From Neisseriaceae bacterium (GTDB lineage Bacteria > Pseudomonadota > Gammaproteobacteria > Burkholderiales > UBA11063), in the NCBI GenBank assembly GCA_027371515.1, contig DAHXMX010000037.1:1-8631 (forward strand): DNA of 8,631 bases, given 5' to 3'. Position numbers and translations under genes: made by a program. Below the pieces are notes generated by a model. It had not been told where the DNA came from and made no database searches. It saw only the letters and a program-made list of their open reading frames with translations. Below, in pieces: positions 1-4,896 of the stretch (its first letter is position 1; each line of letters begins with the position of its first letter).

Positions 1-714
1 AATTTTACAATTATAAATTAATCCATTTGTAAATAATGAAAAATAATATTCATTATTTACTTTTGAAAACTGCAAATAATAATAATCATAAGAAAAATTA
101 CCTGTATATAAAGTATTACTTGAAAAATTATAAATATTAAATAATAAAGTGCGTGATGCGTTGGATTCATCGGTTACGTGATTACGTTTATTAGTTAAAT
201 TATAAATTAACCAACTATCTATTGTTCCAAAGGCTAAACGTCCAGTTTCAGCCATTTGACGAGCATTTGGTACATTATCTAGTATCCAGCATATTTTAGT
301 ACCAGAAAAATAAGCATCAAGAATTAGACCTGTTTTATTTTTAAATTTATCTACATATCCTTGTGATTTTAATTTATCTATAATACTTGCGGTCCGACGA
401 TCTTGCCAAACAATAGCATTATAAATAGGTATGCCAGTTTCACGATCCCAGATAATAGTTGTCTCTCGTTGATTAGTGATTCCAATTGCTGCAATTTCTG
501 CTGCAGTAATATTTTGTTGTGCCATAGCAATTTTAGCTACACTTAATTGACTCATCCAGATTTCATTTGGGTCATGCTCTACATATCCTGGATGTGGAAA
601 CAATTGTTTAAAAGTTTGACTTTTAGTACTAATAATATTACCTGCTTTATCAAAAATAATTGCACGCGACGACGTGGTTCCTTGATCAAGTGCCAAAATA
701 TATTTTTTACTCAT
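1..714 (-). CDS. glpK: Glycerol kinase, N-terminal part; similarity is lost near the left edge
   Basis: Glycerol kinase phosphorylates glycerol with ATP to sn-glycerol 3-phosphate in the cytoplasm, trapping glycerol for catabolism and lipid synthesis. The 238 visible residues begin MSKKYILALDQGTTSSRAII, the FGGY-kinase phosphate-binding loop. Then come PGYVEHDPNEIW (42-53), the glycerol-contacting NQRET (81-85), AIVWQDRRTA (100-109), DAYFSGTK (133-140), GTIDSWLIY (163-171) and NASRTLLFNIYN (185-196), all in expected order and spacing. From about residue 197 (positions 1-126) the frame stays open but reads as a Tyr/Asn/Phe/Ser-rich stretch. The family normally continues here with an LDW..ELL..fdIP...LPEV segment. 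I read the other two minus-strand frames: neither resumes the family and both soon hit stops. The gene may carry an in-frame insertion, be a recent pseudogene, or have a very divergent segment; the catalytic Asp region would lie beyond the edge. ATG at 714 has only a weak AAGAA Shine-Dalgarno. Identity of the first 196 residues is near certain; intactness is not. Confidence 0.9.
   Translation of the reverse strand, partial: MSKKYILALDQGTTSSRAIIFDKAGNIISTKSQTFKQLFPHPGYVEHDPNEIWMSQLSVAKIAMAQQNITAAEIAAIGITNQRETTIIWDRETGIPIYNAIVWQDRRTASIIDKLKSQGYVDKFKNKTGLILDAYFSGTKICWILDNVPNARQMAETGRLAFGTIDSWLIYNLTNKRNHVTDESNASRTLLFNIYNFSSNTLYTGNFSYDYYYLQFSKVNNEYYFSLFTNGLIYNCKI
29..60. repeat. Perfect 12-bp inverted repeat inside the non-homologous end of glpK
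   Basis: The arm GTAAATAATGAA (29-40) is the exact reverse complement of TTCATTATTTAC (49-60), with an 8-base loop. The bases just outside do not pair. It lies in the part of the glpK frame that no longer resembles glycerol kinase. In so AT-rich a sequence short inverted repeats are common, but a perfect 12-bp arm with a short loop is less expected. It has no run of T after either arm that would make a classical terminator. It may belong to an inserted palindromic element or be chance. Confidence 0.6.
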
Positions 715-775
715 AATGTTTCTTATTGTTTTCTATGTTTTTGATTTATACTATTAAATTTGGTGTAACCTTAAG

Positions 776-809
776 GGTAAATTTATATAAATCTACCTTT
801 TGATTGCAA
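776..809 (-). promoter_or_regulatory. Probable glpK promoter with a palindrome over the -10
   Basis: On the minus strand a -35 TTGCAA (809-804) is followed after 16 bases by a -10 TATAAA (787-782). This places the start of transcription about 60 bases before the glpK ATG. A 22-bp near-perfect palindrome (776-797) covers the -10: plus-strand arms GGTAAATTTAT and ATAAATCTACC, with one mismatched pair. Such a position is typical of a repressor operator. It does not resemble the E. coli GlpR site as I know it, so the regulator is unknown. The rest of the gap 715-846 holds only a weak 5-bp hairpin (807-822) and no gene. The promoter is inferred from consensus only. Confidence 0.5.
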
Positions 810-846
810 CATTTAATTGTTGTGAGTATAAAGTTCATGATAAAGC

Positions 847-1155
847 CTAGTTTTTTTGATAATCAGTTTGTCTTTTTAAACGTTTTTGATTTGGTGATTG
901 ATCTAATTTCCTATATATTTCAATTCGGTCGTTATCTTTTAATTGATAAGTACTAGGTTCAATTTTTTTACCGTAAATACCAATTGGTAATAGAGATAGT
1001 TGATTATGATTTAACGAGCTTAATTCATCAAAATAATTAAATATTTTTGATTCTATAATTGCATCCATTACTGAACTATTAGATTTAATGTTTAACTGAA
1101 TGACTTTTTGTAACTTTAATGTTGCATATGCAACTTTAACTGTGATTTTTTCCAT
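847..1155 (-). CDS. rnfH: RnfH family protein (RatB, UPF0125)
   Basis: A small beta-grasp (ubiquitin-like) protein of 102 residues, the usual family size; its biochemical role is unsettled. Despite the names RnfH and RatB, links to the Rnf electron-transport complex or to a toxin-antitoxin pair are mainly historical. Recognition rests on the N-terminal strand ITVKVAYA (4-11), the helix start SSVMDAIIES (27-36), and the signature IGIYGKKI (58-65) followed by YQLKDNDRIEIYRKL (70-84). The tail is basic (KRLKR). The frame extends 23 codons further upstream to 1224, but those residues lie inside ratA and are not part of the family; ATG at 1155 is preceded by AAGAAG at about 12 bases. It overlaps the end of ratA by 20 bp, so it is the last gene of the purD-to-rnfH run and probably coupled to ratA. 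No clear terminator follows. Confidence 0.9.
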   Translation of the reverse strand: MEKITVKVAYATLKLQKVIQLNIKSNSSVMDAIIESKIFNYFDELSSLNHNQLSLLPIGIYGKKIEPSTYQLKDNDRIEIYRKLDQSPNQKRLKRQTDYQKN

Positions 1156-1579
1156 ATTTTTTATTTGCTTCTTTAATAAAACAATCAACAATGTTTTTAC
1201 TGATATAGCTAAAAACAGGGCCAATAATTTTTTCTAGTATTGGATTAGCAAATTTATAATGTAAATCAAAAATAATTTTGCAGCCATTATTGCCTAATGG
1301 AATAAAATCCCATTCACCGATTAATTCTTTAAATGGACCATCAAGTAATTTCATTTCAATTTTACTAAACGGGTTATTTATGTTTCTAGTCACCCAGTGA
1401 GTTTTAACTTTTAGGTACTCCAAATATACTGCACCGATTAAGATATTATTCTCTCTTTTAATAGCTTCTGATTTGGTACACCAAGGTAGATATGTTTTAT
1501 AGTTATCTACATCATCAACCAAATTAAACATTTGTTCAGGAGTATGTGGTACGATTACAGTCTTCTTAATGTTTAACAT
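1136..1579 (-). CDS. ratA: RatA / COQ10-like START-domain protein
   Basis: A 147-residue START/SRPBCC lipid-binding protein of the RatA-COQ10 family (Pfam polyketide cyclase / COQ10). Mitochondrial Coq10 binds ubiquinone and is needed for its use in respiration. E. coli RatA was described as a toxin that blocks 70S ribosome formation, but a quinone-handling role is plausible for bacterial members. Family marks are VPHTPEQMFNLVDDVDNYKT (10-29), LPWC (31-34), the strand pair around KIEMKLLDGPFKELIGEWDF (73-92), and the C-terminal helix VDCFIKEANKKYG (131-143). Its length is normal and there is no signal peptide. ATG at 1579 lies inside the end of ubiG (7-bp overlap) with only a weak AAAAAG before it, suggesting coupling to ubiG translation. 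rnfH overlaps its own 3' end, the usual ratA-rnfH pairing. The family is certain; toxin versus quinone chaperone cannot be read from the sequence. Confidence 0.92.
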   Translation of the reverse strand: MLNIKKTVIVPHTPEQMFNLVDDVDNYKTYLPWCTKSEAIKRENNILIGAVYLEYLKVKTHWVTRNINNPFSKIEMKLLDGPFKELIGEWDFIPLGNNGCKIIFDLHYKFANPILEKIIGPVFSYISKNIVDCFIKEANKKYGKNHS

Positions 1580-2268
1580 GTCTTTTTACAACTCAATATA
1601 TAATTAACTGATACATTATTAGTTAGATGCGCTTTTTTACTTAATGGATTATAGCCAATTCCCTTTATGCTATACACTTCAAAGCCGTTTAGCGCAAGTA
1701 TGCGACGTAATTCTGAAGGTTTAATAAATTTTTTATACTCATGTGTACCTTTAGGTATAAGTTTTAAGAGATATTCAGCAGCAATTACACCTAAAACATA
1801 ACTCACTATATTACGATTAAGTGTTGATAAAAAAATACATCCACCTGGTTTAAGCAATTTATAACAATTTTTAATAACATAATCCGGATTAGAGACATGT
1901 TCTAGCATTTCCATACATGTTATTACATCATAATCACCAGAATTTGTTGCTGCAAAATCTTCAACTGTAATACACTGATAATCAATATCTAAATTACTTT
2001 CATATAAATGTAGCTTGGCAATTTCGATTGATTGTGGTGCTAGATCAATTCCAGTTACAATGGCGCCATTTTTAGCCATAGCCTCGCTTAAAATTCCACC
2101 ACCACAGCCAATATCTAATATTTTTTTGTTTGCAATATCAATATGTGATTTAATAAATTCAAGTCTAATCGGATTTATTTGATGTAATGTTTGAAATTCT
2201 CCGTCTAAATTCCACCATTCATGCGCTAGGTTATTAAATTTATTAATCTCATTCTGATCATGGTTCAT
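1573..2268 (-). CDS. ubiG: Ubiquinone biosynthesis O-methyltransferase UbiG
   Basis: UbiG performs both O-methylation steps of ubiquinone synthesis using S-adenosylmethionine, at the inner face of the membrane. The 231 residues are near the usual length. The N-terminal NEINKFNNLAHEWWNLDGEF (6-25) is the UbiG signature. The SAM-binding motif I is LDIGCGGGILSEAMA (51-65), with the acidic residue D75 in GIDLAP. DVITCMEMLEHV (114-125) and LLKPGGCIFLSTLNRN (138-153) complete the Rossmann methyltransferase core. KGTHEYKKFIKPSELRRIL (173-191) is the family's C-terminal motif. Its ATG shares one base with the tolQ stop (TAATG), and GGTGA inside the tolQ end, 6 bases upstream, is a good Shine-Dalgarno. 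ratA starts before this gene ends. It therefore sits in a tightly coupled tolQ-ubiG-ratA-rnfH block. No key residue appears to be missing. Confidence 0.96.
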   Translation of the reverse strand: MNHDQNEINKFNNLAHEWWNLDGEFQTLHQINPIRLEFIKSHIDIANKKILDIGCGGGILSEAMAKNGAIVTGIDLAPQSIEIAKLHLYESNLDIDYQCITVEDFAATNSGDYDVITCMEMLEHVSNPDYVIKNCYKLLKPGGCIFLSTLNRNIVSYVLGVIAAEYLLKLIPKGTHEYKKFIKPSELRRILALNGFEVYSIKGIGYNPLSKKAHLTNNVSVNYILSCKKTC

Positions 2269-2960
2269 TATTCATCACCATTTAAATCTTGTGCGCTAAG
2301 TTTACGATTTAATAAATTAAGAAATTCATCACCAAATCTATTCATTTTATTTTCTAGGCTCTGTACATCAGCACTAAATTTATTATAGAACATATAAGCA
2401 GGTATTGCGACTAATAAACCAACAGCAGTTGCCACTAAAGCTTCAGCAATTCCAGGAGCTACCGAACTAAGGGTTGCTTGTCCTGCTGTTCCTAAACCAA
2501 TAAATGAGTGCATAATACCCCATACTGTACCAAGTAATCCAATATATGGACTTACTGAACCAAATGTTGCAAGCGTAGATAATCTTGATTGATATTTATC
2601 TATTTCGTTATCAAGAGTTGCATTTAAAGAGCGTTCAATATTTTGCATGATTTGATATTGATCTTTAACACCTTGCTTATTTAATTTGTTATATTCAGTA
2701 ATGCTGTTAAAAAATAAAGCGATTACTGAATTTTTAGTTGATTTACTGCTTACATTAGTATATAGATTTGATATATTATTACTTGACCTAAATTGACGTA
2801 AAAAGCTATTTGTATCCAGTTTCACCTTAGCTAATGTCGTCCATTTAGCAAAAATAATTCCCCATGAAATAATTGAAAATAGTATCAATATACCTATTAC
2901 TAACTGTACTACAATACTTGCGTTCATTATTAATGTTAAAATCGAGAGTTGTTGTTCCAT
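2268..2960 (-). CDS. tolQ: TolQ, proton-channel subunit of the Tol-Pal system
   Basis: TolQ is the inner-membrane pentameric channel subunit which, with TolR, uses the proton-motive force to drive TolA and keep the outer membrane constricted at division. The 230 residues match family length. Three membrane segments are visible: about 13-38, 131-157 and 165-192. The most conserved block reads TFGSVSPYIGLLGTVWGIMH (132-151), then VAPGIAEALVATAVG (167-181); T145 and T178 match the channel threonines of E. coli TolQ. These features and the N-terminal segment favour TolQ over ExbB. The start is ATG 2960 with TAGGAA immediately upstream. The 26-base gap after purD holds a 14-bp all-A/T palindrome (2972-2985) but no terminator, so cotranscription with purD is likely. 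The usual partners tolR, tolA, tolB and pal do not follow; ubiG does. Whether tolR lies elsewhere cannot be seen. Confidence 0.93.
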   Translation of the reverse strand: MEQQLSILTLIMNASIVVQLVIGILILFSIISWGIIFAKWTTLAKVKLDTNSFLRQFRSSNNISNLYTNVSSKSTKNSVIALFFNSITEYNKLNKQGVKDQYQIMQNIERSLNATLDNEIDKYQSRLSTLATFGSVSPYIGLLGTVWGIMHSFIGLGTAGQATLSSVAPGIAEALVATAVGLLVAIPAYMFYNKFSADVQSLENKMNRFGDEFLNLLNRKLSAQDLNGDE

Positions 2961-2986
2961 GATATTCCTACTTAATAATTATTAAT

Positions 2987-4252
2987 TTAAATTGCTTTGT
3001 TACCAATATCAGTACGATATTGCATCCCACTAAATTTGATTTTGCTAATCTCTTTATATGTTATATCTTGAGCTAGTTTAATATTATCACCTAATCCTAC
3101 TACACATAAAACCCGACCACCATCAGTAACTATTTGATTGTTTATTTTTTTACTACCTGCATGAAATACTTTTACGTTTCCATCTAAATCATTTAAACCA
3201 TGTATTATATCACCTTTTCTAGGTTTATCTGGATATCCATAACTTGCAAGCACCACTCCTAAAGCAAATTTAGAATTCCATTTAACATTTATTTGATGTA
3301 ATTGTTGTTTAAATCCGTATTCAAGTAAGTCAACTAAATCAGTGTTTAAACGCATCATAATTGGTTGTGTTTCAGGATCACCAAATCTACAGTTAAACTC
3401 CAATGTTTTAGGGTTGCCTTGGTTATCAATCATTAATCCAGCATACAAAAACCCAGTATAACTATGTCCACGTGATTTCATACCATCAATCACTGGTTGT
3501 ATAATATTTTGAATTATTTTTTGATGTATTTCAGTAGTTACAATTGGAGCTGGTGAATATGCTCCCATACCACCGGTATTAGGACCATGGTCATTATCTA
3601 ATAAACGTTTATGATCTTGCGATGTTGCCATTGCTAAAATGTTTTTACCATCAATCATAACGATAAAACTTGCCTCAGTTCCTATTAGAAATTCTTCAAT
3701 AACTACTTTACTACCAGCTTCTGAACCAAATTTGTTGTTATTAAAAATATCATCAATAAAGTTATTTGCTTCAATCAAATTTTCAGCAACTAATACGCCT
3801 TTACCTGCGGCTAAGCCATCAGCTTTAATTACAATAGGGAATGATTGTGTTGTTAAATACTGTTTAGCCATAGCGTCATTATTAAATATTTGATAATTAG
3901 CGGTTGGGATATTAAATTGATGCATAAACTGTTTAGCAAATGATTTAGAGCTTTCCAATTGAGCACAATATTGCGTTGGTCCCCATATTTTGAGATTGTG
4001 TGCTCTAAATTTATCTACAATACCATTAGCCAATGGTGCTTCTGGTCCAACTACAGTAAAATCAATCTCATTTTCCTTGACAAAATTAATTAATTCATCA
4101 GTTGTTGCTAAATTAAGGTTGGTAATTTTAGATTCTAATTCAGTTCCTGCATTTCCTGGTGCAACATATACGCGAGAGACTTTTTTTGATTGGGCAATTT
4201 TCCAAGATAGTGCATGTTCACGACCTCCGGAGCCAATTACTAGTATTTTCAT
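2987..4252 (-). CDS. purD: Phosphoribosylamine-glycine ligase (GAR synthetase)
   Basis: PurD joins glycine to 5-phosphoribosylamine with ATP, the second step of de novo purine synthesis, in the cytosol. The 421 residues have full family length. MKILVIGSGGREHALSW opens the N-terminal domain, with PGNAGTE (32-38) and VVGPEAPLANGIVD (67-80). The ATP-grasp domain shows VIKADGLAAGKGV (141-153), EEFLIGTEAS (186-195), QDHKRLLDNDHGPNTGGMGA (212-231) and the GARS signature EFNCRFGDPETQP (285-297). The C-terminal domain ends with TDGGRVLCVVGLG (376-388). An in-frame ATG lies 4 codons upstream at 4264; I prefer 4252 because MKILVIG is the normal N-terminus and GGAAA at 4262-4258 is a well-placed Shine-Dalgarno. 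It is the first gene of the minus-strand run ending at rnfH, 26 bases before tolQ, and is divergent from the Mth938-like gene. Nothing is missing. Confidence 0.97.
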   Translation of the reverse strand: MKILVIGSGGREHALSWKIAQSKKVSRVYVAPGNAGTELESKITNLNLATTDELINFVKENEIDFTVVGPEAPLANGIVDKFRAHNLKIWGPTQYCAQLESSKSFAKQFMHQFNIPTANYQIFNNDAMAKQYLTTQSFPIVIKADGLAAGKGVLVAENLIEANNFIDDIFNNNKFGSEAGSKVVIEEFLIGTEASFIVMIDGKNILAMATSQDHKRLLDNDHGPNTGGMGAYSPAPIVTTEIHQKIIQNIIQPVIDGMKSRGHSYTGFLYAGLMIDNQGNPKTLEFNCRFGDPETQPIMMRLNTDLVDLLEYGFKQQLHQINVKWNSKFALGVVLASYGYPDKPRKGDIIHGLNDLDGNVKVFHAGSKKINNQIVTDGGRVLCVVGLGDNIKLAQDITYKEISKIKFSGMQYRTDIGNKAI

Positions 4253-4277
4253 TAAAATTTCCATTAATTAAATAAAC

Positions 4278-4305
4278 TGTATAATTGTAACATATAATTG
4301 AACAA
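4278..4305 (-). promoter_or_regulatory. Possible promoter of the purD-tolQ-ubiG-ratA-rnfH run
   Basis: On the minus strand TTGTTC (4305-4300) is followed after 16 bases by TATACA (4283-4278), about 25 bases before the purD start. The short divergent gap also holds the palindrome AATTG-AA-CAATT (4296-4307), which covers the -35. The region is almost all A/T, so -10-like hexamers are frequent and this is a weak consensus call. I do not see a convincing PurR-type operator. Confidence 0.35.
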
Positions 4306-4311
4306 TTCACT

Positions 4312-4338
4312 TATAATGTTATATATTTTAAATAGGAG
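4312..4338 (+). promoter_or_regulatory. -10 element and Shine-Dalgarno of the Mth938-like gene
   Basis: A perfect TATAAT (4312-4317) stands before the gene, without a good -35 at 16-18 bases. It is part of the palindrome TATAA-TG-TTATA (4312-4323). A strong AGGAG (4334-4338) lies 10 bases before the ATG at 4349 and decides that start over the in-frame TTG at 4298. The ribosome site is convincing; the promoter is tentative in such AT-rich DNA. Confidence 0.45.
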
Positions 4339-4348
4339 TAAGATAAAT

Positions 4349-4714
4349 ATGGACATGAATGTACATGTAATAACTGATAACCAATTCTCTAACTATTCTG
4401 CTAAATCAGTGACAATTAAAAATATAGAGTATAATTCAAATATAATAGTAACTAATGATACAATAGTAAATTTTGCTTGTAATAATATTAAACAATTAAA
4501 CAATAATCATGTTGAACAGATTATTTCATTAAATCCTGATTTAGTAATTTTTGGTACAGGAGATAAGATTGTATACCCAGAGTTAAATATAATTCATGAA
4601 TTGCAAAAGAAAAATATTGGTATTGAAGTTATGAATATTCAGGCATTATGTAGAACTTTTAATTTTTTGGTTAGTGAAAATCGTAAAGTTGTTGCTATTT
4701 TATTTTTTATTTAG
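4349..4714 (+). CDS. Mth938-like domain protein (DUF498/Xcc1710-like)
   Basis: A 121-residue soluble protein of the Mth938-like fold family (DUF498/DUF598, COG3737), whose bacterial function is unknown. The eukaryotic relative NDUFAF3 helps assemble respiratory complex I. The recognisable part is the C-terminal half: NPDLVIFGTGDKIVYPE (62-78), then the helix and strand LQKKNIGIEVMNIQALCRTFNFLVSE (85-110) and RKVVAIL (112-118). The LVIFGTG, GIEVM and CRT-N-LVSE blocks are those conserved across the family. The N-terminal half (VHVITDNQFSNYSAKSVTIK and following) is the more variable beta region. There is no signal peptide or membrane segment. ATG 4349 is set by a strong AGGAG; a longer TTG start at 4298 would add non-family residues. 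It is a single gene, divergent from purD and convergent with pepA, followed directly by hairpin-rich DNA. Family assignment is firm, role is not. Confidence 0.85.
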   Translation: MDMNVHVITDNQFSNYSAKSVTIKNIEYNSNIIVTNDTIVNFACNNIKQLNNNHVEQIISLNPDLVIFGTGDKIVYPELNIIHELQKKNIGIEVMNIQALCRTFNFLVSENRKVVAILFFI

Positions 4715-4811
4715 CTACAACTAATTATTAAACAGAAATGTATGCATTGCGTTGGCACAATTAAATTTCTGTGAGTAGCTTCCGAGTTTGAGCGTCTTTA
4801 ATTGTTGTAGC
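4714..4811. repeat. Nested inverted repeats after the Mth938-like gene; candidate structured RNA or small palindromic element
   Basis: GCTACAAC (4714-4721) is the reverse complement of GTTGTAGC (4804-4811). The helix can extend inward, after one bulged base, through AATTA (4723-4727) and TAATT (4799-4803). Inside it a second stem pairs ACAGAAAT (4732-4739) with ATTTCTGT (4765-4772). The interior includes a stretch richer in G+C than its surroundings (about 4777-4797). The outer arm starts on the last base of the stop codon. No T-run marks a classical terminator. The nested folding would suit a structured transcript or a miniature element with 8-bp ends; I recognise no known RNA family. Confidence 0.5.
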
Positions 4812-4849
4812 AACCACCATATCTGTGGTACAAATAAACTGTGGTTGCT
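4809..4849. terminator. Long-loop stem, possible bidirectional transcription end for the Mth938-like gene and pepA
   Basis: AGCAACCAC (4809-4817) pairs with GTGGTTGCT (4841-4849), nine perfect base pairs with a 23-base loop. The first arm can also pair locally, ACCAC (4813-4817) with GTGGT (4825-4829). It lies between two convergent genes, where a shared terminator is expected, but neither strand has a U-tract after the stem, so it would be a non-classical one. The first three bases are shared with the outer helix at 4714-4811, so the two folds partly compete. Confidence 0.35.
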
Positions 4850-4866
4850 GATAAATAAATTTACTA

Positions 4867-4895
4867 CTAACACGCAGTTACAATTGCTGCGTTAG
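4867..4895. terminator. Stem-loop just after pepA
   Basis: CTAA (4867-4870) and CGCAG (4873-4877) pair with CTGCG (4887-4891) and TTAG (4892-4895), nine base pairs with a two-base bulge and a 9-base loop. It begins two bases beyond the pepA stop on the minus strand. It may stabilise or end the pepA transcript, but lacks the T-run of an intrinsic terminator. Confidence 0.4.
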
Positions 4896-4896
4896 A

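Noticed and set aside
75..86. Short AAT-type trinucleotide run as a phase-variable tract
   Set aside because: About four units only, and a triplet repeat would not shift the frame; too short to call.
92..130. Direct repeat GAAAAATTA (92-100 and 122-130), spaced 30 bases, as a CRISPR-like or tandem array
   Set aside because: Only two 9-bp A/T-only copies with no third unit; expected by chance at this composition.
547..744. Plus-strand open frame of 65 codons
   Set aside because: It lies antisense to the conserved 5' part of glpK and resembles no protein; a shadow frame.
1156..1224. N-terminal extension of RnfH by 23 residues
   Set aside because: These codons lie inside ratA and are not part of the family; the MEKITVKVAYA start at 1155 is the normal N-terminus and has an AAGAAG site.
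1136..1579. RatA-RnfH as a toxin-antitoxin module
   Set aside because: The names suggest it, but RnfH is not an established antitoxin, both are widespread core genes, and the context here is ubiquinone synthesis.
2972..2985. 14-bp palindrome between purD and tolQ as a terminator
   Set aside because: Made only of A and T with no loop and no T-run; too weak to stop transcription, and the genes are 26 bases apart.
3639..4271. Two plus-strand open frames (3639-3893 and 3990-4271)
   Set aside because: Both are antisense to conserved purD motifs and have no recognisable features or ribosome sites.
4280..4298. Additional TATAAT hexamers (4280-4285, 4293-4298) as promoters
   Set aside because: No matching -35 at a proper distance; such hexamers arise freely in this AT-rich gap.
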